This document shows, one piece after another, positions 1 to 8,348 of a stretch of 64,000 bases of DNA. This DNA comes from Palsa-504 sp963744005. Its GTDB lineage: Bacteria; Actinomycetota; Actinomycetes; Streptosporangiales; Streptosporangiaceae. The notes under the pieces were generated by a model, which was given only the letters and a program-made list of their open reading frames with translations, had not been told where the DNA came from and did not search any database. Each line of letters starts with the position of its first letter. The first letter of the stretch is position 1. Location: assembly GCA_963744005.1 (NCBI GenBank), contig CAVURU010000003.1:744001-808000 (forward strand). The letters are read 5' to 3'. Made by a program: the position numbers and the translations under genes.

Positions 1-2
1 AC

Positions 3-974
3 CGCCGCCACGACATCGACGTCCGGCTCGGGACCCGGGCGCGATCGCTCGACCCGGCCCGCGGGGTCGTCATCCTGCCCGATGGCCAGGCCCTCAGCTA
101 CGGCTGGTGCATCCTGGCTACCGGGGCCTCGCCGAAACCGCTGCCGGTACCAGGGGCCGGCGGCTCCGGTGTCTTCTACCTGCGCTCCCGGCAGCAGGCC
201 AGGGAGTTGCGCGAGGCTGCGGCCCAGGCCCGTTCGGCGGTCGTGGTCGGATCTGGCTTCATCGGCTGCGAGGCCGCCGCGTCGCTGGCCCGGCGCGGGC
301 TGGCCGTGACGCTGGTGAGCATGGAAGACGGCCCCCAGGCCGCCCGGCTCGGCGATGCCGCGAGCCGGATTCTGCGGTCCTGGCTGGAAGGCGACGGCGT
401 CTCGCTCCGCCTAGGCGTGGAGGTGGAGGCACTCGAGGTCGGCCGGGTCCGGCTCGCGGGCCAGGCCAGCGCCGAGGGAGAACTCATACTGGTCGCCGGG
501 GGCGTGGACCCCGAAGCCAGCCTGGCCGCCGAGGCCGGCCTGACCGTGGAGTCCGGCCGGATCAAGGTCGACGCGCACATGGGCAGCAGCGCCGCGCGGG
601 TCCTGGCCGCGGGTGACGTGGCCGTCGCGTTCAATGCCGCGGCCGGACGTCACCTGGCTGTCGAGCACTGGGGCGAGGCCCTGGCCATGGGCCAGGTCGC
701 GGGCCGGACCGCCGCCGGCGCGGAAGCCTCGTGGGCCGAGGTGCCCGGTTTCTGGTCCACCATCGGTGACCGGACCCTCAAGTACGCGGCCTGGGGAGAC
801 GGCTTTGACGATGCCGGGCTCGTCGACCACGGCGGCGGAGCGTTCACCGTCTGGTACTCCCGAGAGGGCGTGCTCGCTGGCGTCTTGACCCACGGCGCCG
901 ACCCCGACTACGAACGCGGACGGCACCTCATCGAACAGCGCCGGCCGGCGGACGAAGGCCGCGCAGGCCAGTAG
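3..974 (+). CDS. FAD/NAD(P)-dependent oxidoreductase, ferredoxin-reductase type (5' truncated by window edge)
   Basis: The reading frame is open from the first bases, so the start lies outside the window; about 323 residues remain. Seen: ATG-type second FAD/NAD segment, a clear Rossmann motif VVVGSGFIGCEAAASLARRG (NAD(P)H-binding), an AAGDVA motif followed by VEHWGEALAMGQVAG (typical of the C-terminal FAD contact), and a reductase-type C-terminal dimer domain ending at the TAG at 972-974. Family knowledge: such proteins pass electrons from NAD(P)H to a ferredoxin or a P450/Rieske partner. No ferredoxin or oxygenase is visible here; it would have to lie upstream. The only downstream neighbour is a TetR remnant in the same frame. 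Function is secure at family level, substrate partner unknown. Confidence 0.85.
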   Translation, partial: RRHDIDVRLGTRARSLDPARGVVILPDGQALSYGWCILATGASPKPLPVPGAGGSGVFYLRSRQQARELREAAAQARSAVVVGSGFIGCEAAASLARRGLAVTLVSMEDGPQAARLGDAASRILRSWLEGDGVSLRLGVEVEALEVGRVRLAGQASAEGELILVAGGVDPEASLAAEAGLTVESGRIKVDAHMGSSAARVLAAGDVAVAFNAAAGRHLAVEHWGEALAMGQVAGRTAAGAEASWAEVPGFWSTIGDRTLKYAAWGDGFDDAGLVDHGGGAFTVWYSREGVLAGVLTHGADPDYERGRHLIEQRRPADEGRAGQ

Positions 975-1335
975 GCCGCGGTATACGGGGCCGCTGCGGG
1001 AACCGGCGCCGGCACCGTATACCGGCATTTCGCGGACGTGGGTGCCTTGCTCAGCACGCTCGTAGCCCGCCGGCTGGAGCGGGACCTGACCGTCACCGAC
1101 GTCATGATGACCTTCTGGATCAGCGGGGCAGTCAACAGCTCCACCGCCGACGTCCGTCCCCGCAATCTTGTGACGCTATGTCGACTCCCTGCTGGACGGG
1201 TACATGCTTGAGCCGGGGAGATCGCGGCACTACAGCGACCAAGACCATGACCAGGCACGAACTCTCCCAGGTGATTCAGAGGGGTCACCTCTAGCAGACG
1301 CCCGCTTCCGCATGTGGCCACGGGAGGCGCTCTAA
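975..1335 (+). pseudogene. TetR-family regulator remnant (internal deletion plus frameshift)
   Basis: Directly after the stop of the flavoprotein, in the same frame, the translation reads AAAGTGAGTVYRHFADVGAL, the recognition-helix end of a TetR HTH (VGTLYRHF.. type). It then jumps from RRLERDLT to VTDVMMTFWISGAVN, which looks like the far C-terminal helices. About 1170-1180 the frame changes, and RYVDSLLDGYML in the next frame resembles the final TetR helix, ending at TAA 1333-1335. No N-terminal HTH helix or start codon is present. I infer a decayed regulator. The assignment rests on short motif resemblance only. Confidence 0.5.
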
Positions 1336-1341
1336 CTCGAC

Positions 1342-1470
1342 CTAGCTGCCGGTGCCGTAGTGGATGGTGTTACCGGGGAAGAAGGCGGGCACGATCGTGC
1401 CGAAGTGCTCGTATCCGGCCGACGCCTGCACGGGGTCATGGCCAGCGGGGCCGCGCCGCTGCGCGGCCAT
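1342..1470 (-). other. Short unassigned reading frame or gene remnant (42 aa)
   Basis: On the minus strand an ATG at 1470 opens 42 codons ending in TAG at 1342-1344. The C-terminal half (GYEHFGTIVPAFFPGNTIHYGTG) reads like a natural folded-protein end rather than a random antisense frame, with aromatic and glycine residues unlike the surrounding Arg/Pro-rich shadows. No ribosome-binding site is evident. It could be the 3' relic of a larger gene, in keeping with the decayed TetR gene beside it. I do not recognise a family. Confidence 0.25.
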
Positions 1471-1477
1471 CAATTCA

Positions 1478-1520
1478 GACGCTAATAGTCCCGAACAAAT
1501 CGGACGTTATTAGTCCCGAA
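1478..1520. repeat. Direct repeat, 18 bp x2, 25-bp period
   Basis: gacgctaatagtcccgaa at 1478-1495 recurs as gacgttattagtcccgaa at 1503-1520 (two differences). The shared core AGTCCCGAA equals one half of the DosR/DevR dormancy box, but neither copy has a good second half. The 25-bp period is not an integral number of helical turns. It lies upstream of the MFS promoter and may be a regulator site. Confidence 0.5.
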
Positions 1521-1554
1521 TTCAATCCTCTCCGTTACGCGTCCCGGAAATTTC

Positions 1555-1622
1555 TGCCTGCACACAAATGACGGCAGGCAAATGACTACAGGCAATTGCC
1601 TGAAAGCAAGTTACGGCAGGCA
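1555..1622. promoter_or_regulatory. Operator-like cluster of CAGGCA/TGCCTG units with a perfect 14-bp palindrome
   Basis: Five copies of one hexamer in both orientations occur within 68 bp: TGCCTG 1555-1560, CAGGCA 1575-1580, CAGGCA 1589-1594, TGCCTG 1597-1602, CAGGCA 1617-1622. The middle pair makes the perfect palindrome CAGGCAATTGCCTG (1589-1602). Two copies share the longer GGCAGGCAAAT (1573-1583 and 1615-1625). The cluster ends 18 bp before a TTGACA box, a position suited to control of the MFS gene. The binding protein is unknown. Confidence 0.6.
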
Positions 1623-1640
1623 AATATCTGACCGGAGGGG

Positions 1641-1669
1641 TTGACATCCTGCTTTAAGGATCCAACAAT
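1641..1669 (+). promoter_or_regulatory. Sigma-70-type promoter for the MFS gene
   Basis: TTGACA at 1641-1646 is a perfect -35 box; 17 bp downstream is AACAAT (1664-1669), four of six matches to TATAAT. Transcription starting near 1676 would give a leader of about 285 nt before the ATG at 1962. That is long for this genome style and leaves room for leader-based control. Confidence 0.55.
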
Positions 1670-1961
1670 CCCATTAACGTCCCTGTAATCCTGCGAGTCT
1701 GGCCGACACCCAAAGGCTTAATGCACAGGATTTGGTTACCGTTTCGCAATATTGAGCGCGACGAGGGCAACGAAGCCCCACACACAGCCTTGCGTGCTGA
1801 CCTGCGTCCATGCCCGCAAGGCAGGCCGTGACCAGCAACGCCTTGGCTCGATTTCGGCGTGCCCGAACATCAGTGGAGGTTCCGCTCGGCACGCCACAGC
1901 AACGCCTTTCCCCGCTTTCCAGCCATCCCCCGACGCCGGATGGCAGCAAGGAGAAATGTCA

Positions 1962-3371
1962 ATGGCACAAGACACTTCGGGCGCCGCCGGCACCGCCGGC
2001 ACCGTGGTGGTGCGCGGCGAGATGGCCGCGCGGGTCGACCGGCTCCCGCTCACCGCGATGCAGTGGGAGCTGGCCCTGATCGTCCAGCTGGCCTGGGCGG
2101 CCATGCTGGCCACCGACGGCCCGGCCCTGCGGCTCTACCCGTTCATCTGGGCGCCCAAGGGCCTGATCACGTCCTCGCAGTACTCCGTCATCTACGCCTT
2201 CGAAGTCGGCATCGGCATCCTCATCGGCGGCTACACCATGGGCTGGCTGGCCGACAAGATCGGCCGCCGCAACGGCCTGATGATCTCCGCGGTGCTCGCC
2301 GCCGCGTTCTCCTGGCCCTTCGCCTACGTCACCAACTATCCCGCGCTGGTGGTGCTGTCCATCTTCACCGGCCTGGGCTGCGGCGGCGCCCTGGCCATCA
2401 ACGTGGTCTACCTGTCCGAGATGACCGGCCCGACCATCCGCGGCAAGGTGACCATGGGCGGCCAGGTGCTGGCCATCATCATGCTCGAGTTCGTGCTGAT
2501 CGGCTGGATCCCGCACTTCATGATCCCGGCCCACTACCAGGCCTTCCAGTGGCTGCTGTCCGGCATCAACCTGCTCATCGTGCTGCCCCTGCTGGCCTGG
2601 CGGATGTACGAATCGCCCCGCTGGCTGGAATCCCGGGAACGGTTCGATGACGCGCGCAAGGTCATGGAGAAGATGGAAGCCCGGGTCATGAAGCGTTACC
2701 CCGTGCTGCCCGAGCCCGACCTGAGCGAGCAGCACACGGTCGTGGCCGAAGAGAAGACGAACATGTTCGCCGTGTTCGGCAAGGACTACTGGTTCCGGAC
2801 CGTGTTCATGCTGGTCGTCTTCGTCCTGCTGTACGGCGGCATCGTCTACGGCAACGCCTCCTACGCCTACCTGTTCCTGTCCGGCAGCCGCGGCTTCAGC
2901 GCGGGCCTGGTCTTCGAGCTGACCGCCTGGGGCGGCCTGATCGCGGCCGGGTTCTACGCCATCAACGCCTACTTCGGCGACAAGGTCGAGCGCCGCTACA
3001 TGGTGCTAGTCGGGGCCATCATCATGGCCGGCGGCTGGTTCGGGATGAACGCCACGCACGACAAGACCGCCGTCATCATCCTGTACTTCGTCCAGGTCAC
3101 CGGCACCGTCATCTTCCTGTGGAACATGTACGCCTACGTGCCGCTGAACTTCCCGACCCGGATGCGCGGACTGGGGACTGGCTGGACGGACGGCGTAGGC
3201 CACCTCGGGGCCTGGGGCGGCGTGCTGCTCTGCGGTCACATCTTCGTCGCCTCCAACCCGCTGAACTGGATCCTGCTCATCACCATCCCGGGCGCCCTGG
3301 TCCCGGGCATCCTGGTCGGCTTCTTCGGCATCCGCCAGCGCCGCCGGACGGTCGAAGAACTGTCCCGCTAG
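1962..3371 (+). CDS. MFS transporter, sugar/organic-acid proton symporter type
   Basis: 469 residues, a usual length for 12-TM major facilitator proteins. Start chosen at ATG 1962 because AAGGAG (1948-1953) sits 8 nt before it; an in-frame ATG at 1956 is possible and longer in-frame starts back to 1752 lack a good site. The loop 2-3 signature GWLADKIGRRNG is near residue 94, and EMTGPTIRGKV near residue 150 is the related loop 4-5 motif. Several hydrophobic helices follow, with a long central loop containing EEKTNMF. It is expected to import a small organic substrate across the cytoplasmic membrane; the substrate cannot be read from sequence. It stands alone behind a strong promoter and operator-like repeats, and is followed by a terminator hairpin. 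Confidence 0.88.
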   Translation: MAQDTSGAAGTAGTVVVRGEMAARVDRLPLTAMQWELALIVQLAWAAMLATDGPALRLYPFIWAPKGLITSSQYSVIYAFEVGIGILIGGYTMGWLADKIGRRNGLMISAVLAAAFSWPFAYVTNYPALVVLSIFTGLGCGGALAINVVYLSEMTGPTIRGKVTMGGQVLAIIMLEFVLIGWIPHFMIPAHYQAFQWLLSGINLLIVLPLLAWRMYESPRWLESRERFDDARKVMEKMEARVMKRYPVLPEPDLSEQHTVVAEEKTNMFAVFGKDYWFRTVFMLVVFVLLYGGIVYGNASYAYLFLSGSRGFSAGLVFELTAWGGLIAAGFYAINAYFGDKVERRYMVLVGAIIMAGGWFGMNATHDKTAVIILYFVQVTGTVIFLWNMYAYVPLNFPTRMRGLGTGWTDGVGHLGAWGGVLLCGHIFVASNPLNWILLITIPGALVPGILVGFFGIRQRRRTVEELSR

Positions 3372-3386
3372 ACGGGACTGCTGGAC

Positions 3387-3428
3387 CTGGGCCGCCCGGC
3401 TCTACCCGAGGTGTCTCCGGCGGCCCAG
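3387..3428 (+). terminator. Hairpin after the MFS gene
   Basis: CTGGGCCGCC (3387-3396) and GGCGGCCCAG (3419-3428) form a perfect 10-bp stem with a 22-nt loop, 15 bp past the MFS stop. There is no T-tract, as is common in high-GC actinobacteria. Confidence 0.55.
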
Positions 3429-3524
3429 CCCTCCACCACAGCCGGCCTCCCCCATGACCATCCATGGCGGGGGGCCGACTTGGTCGGCACGACAGGCGAC
3501 CCGCGACAACCACGAAGGAAAGCG

Positions 3525-4391
3525 ATGAGTGACAGCCAGACCGTCACCATCCCGGCCGCGGCACCCGCGGCAGAAGCAGAGTCCCGGTCTGTGCAGCTCC
3601 TCAGGGCGCTGGCGGATAACCCGGAACCGCTTACCGCAGCGGTCCTGGCCGGCCTGCTGGCCGAGCCAGGCCGCCGCCGCAAGCTGCTTCCCTCCTGCAG
3701 CCGGATCCTGCACCGGCATGAGCAGGCCGGTCACGTGGAACGGGCGGGCCGTGTTCCCAGACGACGCGGCCGGCCCGCCATCCTCTGGCGTATCACCCCC
3801 GCAGGGCGCAGCTGGCTCGACCAGCACGACCAGGCGCCAGCCCTGGCCGTGGCCGCCGCGGCCAGAACGCAACGCGCCGCCACCGAACGGGCCAGGGCTC
3901 TCAATAAGGCCCGGGCGGCCTTCGACCGGGAGACGCCGCGGATCCGCCGCAAGAAAATCGCTCACCAGCTACGAGACCTCGGCTGCACCCTCGACGAGAT
4001 CGGCGCCGTCTTTCACGTCAGCAAGGAACGGATCCGCCAGGACCTTATCTGGGACCCCGCAGTCCAGCCGGAATCGCGTAAGTCCCGGAAAAGGCCGAAG
4101 CCGCGCCCGCGCCTCACTCCCCGGCAAGTGCAGGTCCTCCTCGACCTTGACGACGGCCGCCAGGCGAAGAAGTACCCGCATTACACCCACACGCTCCGGA
4201 CCTTGAAGAACCGCGGCCTGATCGCCTGCACGGCGAGCACCGAATCCGGTTCCATCCACGGGTACACCATCACCGCCGAAGGACACGCGATCGCCAGCGA
4301 ACTCGGCGGCATGAAGGAGCACGCCGGGCCGTATGCGGATGAGCAGGCCCTCGAAGAGTCCGCCCAGCAAGACACATCGCCCACGGCGTGA
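3525..4391 (+). CDS. Putative DNA-binding protein with three HTH segments, the central one sigma-region-4-like
   Basis: 288 residues; ATG 3525 chosen for GAAGGA 9 nt upstream. Residues about 18-95 look like a winged helix (LLRALADNPEPLTAAVLAGLL ... ITPAGRSWL). Residues about 143-175 contain CTLDEIGAVFHVSKERIRQDL, very close to the region 4.2 HTH of sigma-70 factors (TLEEIG..F.VTRERIRQ). Residues about 196-262 form another winged-helix pattern (LTPRQVQVLLDLDDG ... GYTITAEGHAIASEL). There is no region 2, so it is unlikely to be a full sigma factor. The Arg/Lys-rich linker (residues 185-196) fits DNA contact. It lies alone between a terminator and a convergent gene. A transcriptional regulator is inferred; the family is not recognised. 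Confidence 0.6.
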   Translation: MSDSQTVTIPAAAPAAEAESRSVQLLRALADNPEPLTAAVLAGLLAEPGRRRKLLPSCSRILHRHEQAGHVERAGRVPRRRGRPAILWRITPAGRSWLDQHDQAPALAVAAAARTQRAATERARALNKARAAFDRETPRIRRKKIAHQLRDLGCTLDEIGAVFHVSKERIRQDLIWDPAVQPESRKSRKRPKPRPRLTPRQVQVLLDLDDGRQAKKYPHYTHTLRTLKNRGLIACTASTESGSIHGYTITAEGHAIASELGGMKEHAGPYADEQALEESAQQDTSPTA

Positions 4392-4512
4392 ACGCCTAGC
4401 CCGCGGCGGCAGCTAGACCAGGCCCTCGGCATGACCCGGCTGGTCAGTAACGCCCCATGGAAGCGTCCCGGTCAGCCGGCAAACGTTTCCTTCTGTGCCC
4501 CAGGCTTTCAGG

Positions 4513-5724
4513 TCAGGCCGCGGCGTCCCGGCCCTGCAGGAACACCTTGCGGCCGGGGTAATCGGGCCGCGGGAGTCCCAGATGCTGCTGGGCGATGATG
4601 GTCCGGAACACCTCATTGGTGCCGCCGTAGGTCGCGGTCACCTGGACCGCCCGGTGGGCGTGCTCGACCACGCCCTCGGCGATGGCGCCGTCCGCGCCGA
4701 AGGCCAGGACCGCCTGCGCGCCGATCAGGTCGATCAGCCGCTCGGCACCCGCGATCGCGGTGTCGGCGCCCTTGATCCGGCCCATCGGCCCCGGCGTGTC
4801 CGCCGCGGCCTCCATCTCCACCAGAAGACGCCCGAACCCAGCCATGAACGCGTTGTCCTCGGCCATCGTGGACCCGTCCACGGCCGGAGCATCCTTGGCC
4901 CACCGCGCTGCGGCCTCCATGGCGTAATTCAGGTGGCGCATATGGGCGACGCCGACGCTGAGGTCGTCGAGCTTGCTGAGCTCCTCGCCGATGCTGTGCT
5001 CGATGTCCAGCGGGCCGTGCAGGACCGACCAGCCGTTGTTGACGTCCCCGATGCGGTACCGGTCGGGGAGGCGGACGTCGGTGTAGTACGTAATGTTGGT
5101 CCGCTCGCCGAGGGTGGGCAGCGCCTGGACCTCGATGCCCGGCGCGTTGATCGGCACCAGGAACATGGTCAGGCCCTTGTGCTTGGGCAGCGTCGGGTCG
5201 GTCCGCGTGATCAGGAAGATGTACTCGCAGTTGTGGGCGCCGCTGGTGAAGATCTTCTGGCCGTTGATGACCCATTCGTCGCCATCTCGAACGGCCCGCG
5301 TCTTCGCCCCGGCGATATCCGACCCGCCATCCGGCTCGCTATAGCCCAGGGCAAACCGGACCTCACCGCGGGCGACCTGCGGCTTCAGCTCCGCGACCAG
5401 CCCCGGGTCCCCGGATGCCGCCACTGCCGACCACACCATGGCCGCGTCACCGGGGCCAGCGACGGGCGCGTTTCGCTTCACCATCTCGGTGTGGAGGATC
5501 CTGACGGACGCGTCGTCCAGCTCTGCGCCGCCGTCCTCCTTCTTCCACTTGGGCATGGCCCAGCCCCGGGCACCCATGGCCAGCTGGACCCCCCGGTCGT
5601 AGAGGTTCCCCGTCTCGCGGGCCCTCGCGTAAACGTCCTCGGTCAGGTGCTCATCCAGGAACGCGCGGACCTCGTCGGCGAACGACTGCTGGGCCTCGGT
5701 GAGGTCAACTGCTGAGAAATCCAT
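4513..5724 (-). CDS. Acyl-CoA dehydrogenase
   Basis: 403 residues, full length for the family. An N-terminal helical domain is followed by the FAD/substrate middle domain (FALGYSEPDGGSDIAGAKTRA and EWVINGQKIFTSGAHNCEYI, residues about 130-170). The C-terminal four-helix domain ends with TYGGTNEVFRTIIAQQHLGL, the FAD-binding terminal motif. The enzyme oxidises an acyl-CoA at C2-C3 and passes electrons to ETF. The sequence style resembles the FadE-type dehydrogenases actinobacteria use for branched, aromatic or steroid side-chain acyl-CoAs, but the substrate is not determinable. The ATG at 5724 has AGGAG nearby. It appears monocistronic; no CoA ligase, hydratase or partner dehydrogenase lies beside it. 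Confidence 0.9.
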   Translation of the reverse strand: MDFSAVDLTEAQQSFADEVRAFLDEHLTEDVYARARETGNLYDRGVQLAMGARGWAMPKWKKEDGGAELDDASVRILHTEMVKRNAPVAGPGDAAMVWSAVAASGDPGLVAELKPQVARGEVRFALGYSEPDGGSDIAGAKTRAVRDGDEWVINGQKIFTSGAHNCEYIFLITRTDPTLPKHKGLTMFLVPINAPGIEVQALPTLGERTNITYYTDVRLPDRYRIGDVNNGWSVLHGPLDIEHSIGEELSKLDDLSVGVAHMRHLNYAMEAAARWAKDAPAVDGSTMAEDNAFMAGFGRLLVEMEAAADTPGPMGRIKGADTAIAGAERLIDLIGAQAVLAFGADGAIAEGVVEHAHRAVQVTATYGGTNEVFRTIIAQQHLGLPRPDYPGRKVFLQGRDAAA

Positions 5725-6253
5725 GGTCTGACACTCCTAACTGCTAGCTACTGAATCCGCCGGCCGACTGGCCATATTCTCCAGATGGCGGCGGCACTGG
5801 CGAATTCCGAATATTGAATCCTGAAACCGGATAAGAACGCACTGAGAATCATGATCAGCACATCCAGCCCAGCGGCATGGTCGCGCTGAATACGACTCCG
5901 GGCGAGAAGGGCGCCGCCCCAGGCACCCGGCCCACGCCGATCCCATACCGCGGAACGTAACACCGGCCTTGTCCTCCGTCTAGCTCAGAGCTGCTGATCT
6001 CTAAGCCGCATCGTGTCGGACAGCGAGGGAGGCTTTGTTGATTAGGTCATCGGCTTGGAGCTCTGGCAACGCCACCGTCCGGGCGACCCAATCCGCTTAG
6101 GTCGGCGCCATCCCTCGGATCGAGTGAATTTCGGTTAGCGGCCCGAAACGGGCGAGCTTCGCCGCGGGTCAGCCCGGCGCACCGCCGCCGGTAACTCGTG
6201 GAGTTTGTCCGGGTTTCATCCGTTCCGGAGGATGCCTCTGACGAGCCGCAGGG
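5725..6253. other. Intergenic region, 530 bp, no supportable intact gene
   Basis: This stretch is less GC-rich than its flanks, with AT-rich words around 5790-5850, and separates the acyl-CoA dehydrogenase start from the aquaporin relic. It should hold the promoter of the dehydrogenase, but I see no convincing -35/-10 pair. A short minus-strand frame ending near 6004 (tail PELQADDLINKASLAVRHDAA) reads protein-like and may be another gene relic; it has no start and no family I recognise. The region resembles eroded coding DNA. Confidence 0.35.
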
Positions 6254-6876
6254 GTGACTTTTGCCCTCGTCCTGGTGGCCGTCGGCGGCGGAATGGTTAG
6301 CGCCCGGTTCGGCGGCGATGCGGTCCCCTACGGGGCGAAGGTGGTAGCTCCGGCTTTGATGGTGATGGCCATCATCCTGTTCACGGGGACCGTGTCCGGC
6401 GCCCATCTGAACCCTGCCGTCAGCATCGCATTTGCGGCCGGGGCGACTTCCCGCGGAAACGCGTCCCGGCCTACATCGTCGCCCAGTTTGCTGGTGCGAT
6501 CCTGGCCACGCTGGTGCTGTGGGCGTTCCTCGGCAAGCAGGGCAGCGCGGGGCTGACCCTGCCGGGCAGCGGAGTTCCGACGGCCAGCGCGATGCTGTGG
6601 GAACTGATGCTGACCGCCGGCCTGGTGAGCGTCATCCTCGGTACCGCATCGGGCGCTCAGCAGATCGCGTCGATGAACCCGGCCCGGTCACTCGGCCCGG
6701 CTCTAGTCAAGGGCGACTGGACCGCATGGTGGGCCTACCTGGTCGGCCCGGTGGCCGGGGGGCTGATCGCGGTGGGCATCGCCTACGTCCTGCGGGGCCG
6801 CGGCGGCGGCCGCAGCGGAATCTCAGCCGCGGTAGGCACCATCGGAGTGGACTGGCGCCCCGGCCCCCGGCCGTAG
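6254..6876 (+). pseudogene. Aquaporin/MIP-family channel, N-terminally truncated and frameshifted
   Basis: Frame 1 (from GTG 6254) reads TFALVLVAVGGG and the first NPA box, SGAHLNPAVSIAFAA. About 6440 the reading passes to the next frame, FPRKRVPAYIVAQFAGAI, and continues to the second NPA box, SMNPARSLGPALV, and the last helix, ending at TAG 6874-6876. Restoring one lost C in the GCC/GGGG run near 6440 rejoins the frames as AFAARGDFPRKRVPAY. The first TM helix start is missing upstream. Family members are 6-TM water/glycerol channels. Two independent lesions argue for a true pseudogene, though the single-base one could be a sequencing error. Confidence 0.8.
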
Positions 6877-6906
6877 CTCGCGGTCCAGGCGCAGCTTCTC
6901 GGCTTC

Positions 6907-8137
6907 CTACGGCTTGGCCACCGAGGCTACCGGCGATCCGTCCGATGCCCCGGAGTCCGGTACTCCTTCGTAGTCGGGAAGCTCGACGCCGTTGATCGCG
7001 CGCTCGATCAGCTCCATGGGCCATTCTTCGGGCGAAAGGCCCGGCTCGGCGTCCGGCTCAGGGACGTCACGGCTGCGCGCGTTCAACCGGCCGATCTCCT
7101 GGTTGGCCTCGACGAACGAGCGCATCCGCTCCTCGTAGCCGGCGAACCCAGCCTCCGGATCCCACCCGGCCGCAGCCAGCTCGCCAGCCAGCAGGTAGGC
7201 GCCGACCAGGGCCAGCCCGGTGCCCTGCCCGGACAGCGGCGACGAGCTGAACGCCGCATCTCCGAGCAGCGCCACCCGCCCGCTCGACCAGCGGTCCATC
7301 ACGACCTGGGCGACCTGGTCGAAGTAGAAGTCCGGCGTGTCGTTCAGATGCTCGAGGAGGCGCGGGGTCAACCAGCCCAGCCCCGCCAGCCGCTCGCGCA
7401 GCAAGAGCATCTGGGCTCCGATGTCGCGGTAGTCGACGTCGAAGTCGGCGGCGGGGAAGGAGAACATGGCCATCCCCCGGGCCGCGTCCTGGATAGGCCG
7501 CAGGAGGGCCGAACGTCCAGACTCCGGTTCCTGGTACTCGAACGAACATCCAGCGGTCCAGCCCGAACTCGTTGGGCACGCTATAGAAGGCCAGCACGTG
7601 CCCCAGGTGGCGGACGAACCGCTCAGGCGGCCCGAAAACCATCGCGCGCAGCGTCGAGTGCAGCCCGTCCGCCCCGATCACCAGGTCGAACCGCCGTCGG
7701 CCACCGCCCGCGAAGGCCACGTCGACACCATCCGCGTCCTGGGTGAGCTCGGCGATCCGGTCGCTGAACATGTACTCAACGCCGTCCTTGGTATCGTCGT
7801 AGAGCACTTGGGACAAGTCACCGCGCAGGATCTCGATCTCCGAGATGTAGCCGTCGCCGCCATCGTCGCCGGCGCTGAAGGTCTGCAGCACGTTCCCGTC
7901 CGCATCCACCATGTGCGCGCCAACGGTCTCGGTACAGGCCGCCCGCACCGCCGCATCCAGCCCCATCCGGCGGATGACCTCCTTCGTCACCCCGCGCGCA
8001 TCCACCGCCTGCCCGCCGGGTCGCAGCCCAGGGGCGCGCTCCACCACGGTCACCTCAGCGCCCCGCCGCCGCAGCCAGTGCGCCAGCGCAGGCCCCGCGA
8101 TGCTCGCTCCCGCCACCAACACCCTGATGCTGCTCAC
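6907..8137 (-). pseudogene. FAD-dependent aromatic-type monooxygenase, frameshifted by a 4-bp duplication
   Basis: The N-terminal part starts at 8137 with VLVAGASIAGPALAHWLRRRG (FAD-binding GxGxxG), then DLVIGADGLHSTLR (GADG motif). The C-terminal part carries GRVALLGDAAFSSSPLSGQG (GD motif contacting FAD ribityl). The two lie in different frames. Near 7541-7548 the minus strand reads ATG TTCG TTCG AG; removing one TTCG restores RWMFEYQEPESGRSALL and a single protein of about 409 residues. Intact relatives are PHBH-fold hydroxylases of the TetX/RdmE-like group that hydroxylate aromatic or polyketide substrates with NADPH and O2. It is either a recent knockout or an assembly error. The frame after the insertion stays open and protein-like, so any decay is recent. 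Confidence 0.8.
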
Positions 8138-8348
8138 AGTGCTCCCCGCTCATCTATGGTTCCGGAACGTCACGTCCTGCCGGTCATCGCAGAGTCGACG
8201 TGCCCGCGGCAGGAAACTCATCGACAGGGGTAAGCCGCGTCGCCCGTGAGCCTCATGTCACATGCTGAGGAACGCACCGTCGTATTGACGTGGATGGGTG
8301 CCAGGGTGCCATGGTGGTAGTCGCCACCACCGCCTGGAAGGAACCAGC

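Noticed and set aside
1487..1520. DosR/DevR dormancy box
   Set aside because: Only half of the 20-bp consensus is matched in each copy; reported as a plain direct repeat instead.
1752..1961. N-terminal extension of the MFS transporter
   Set aside because: No SD before the distant start, a Cys/His-rich extension unlike the family, and a strong SD directly before ATG 1962.
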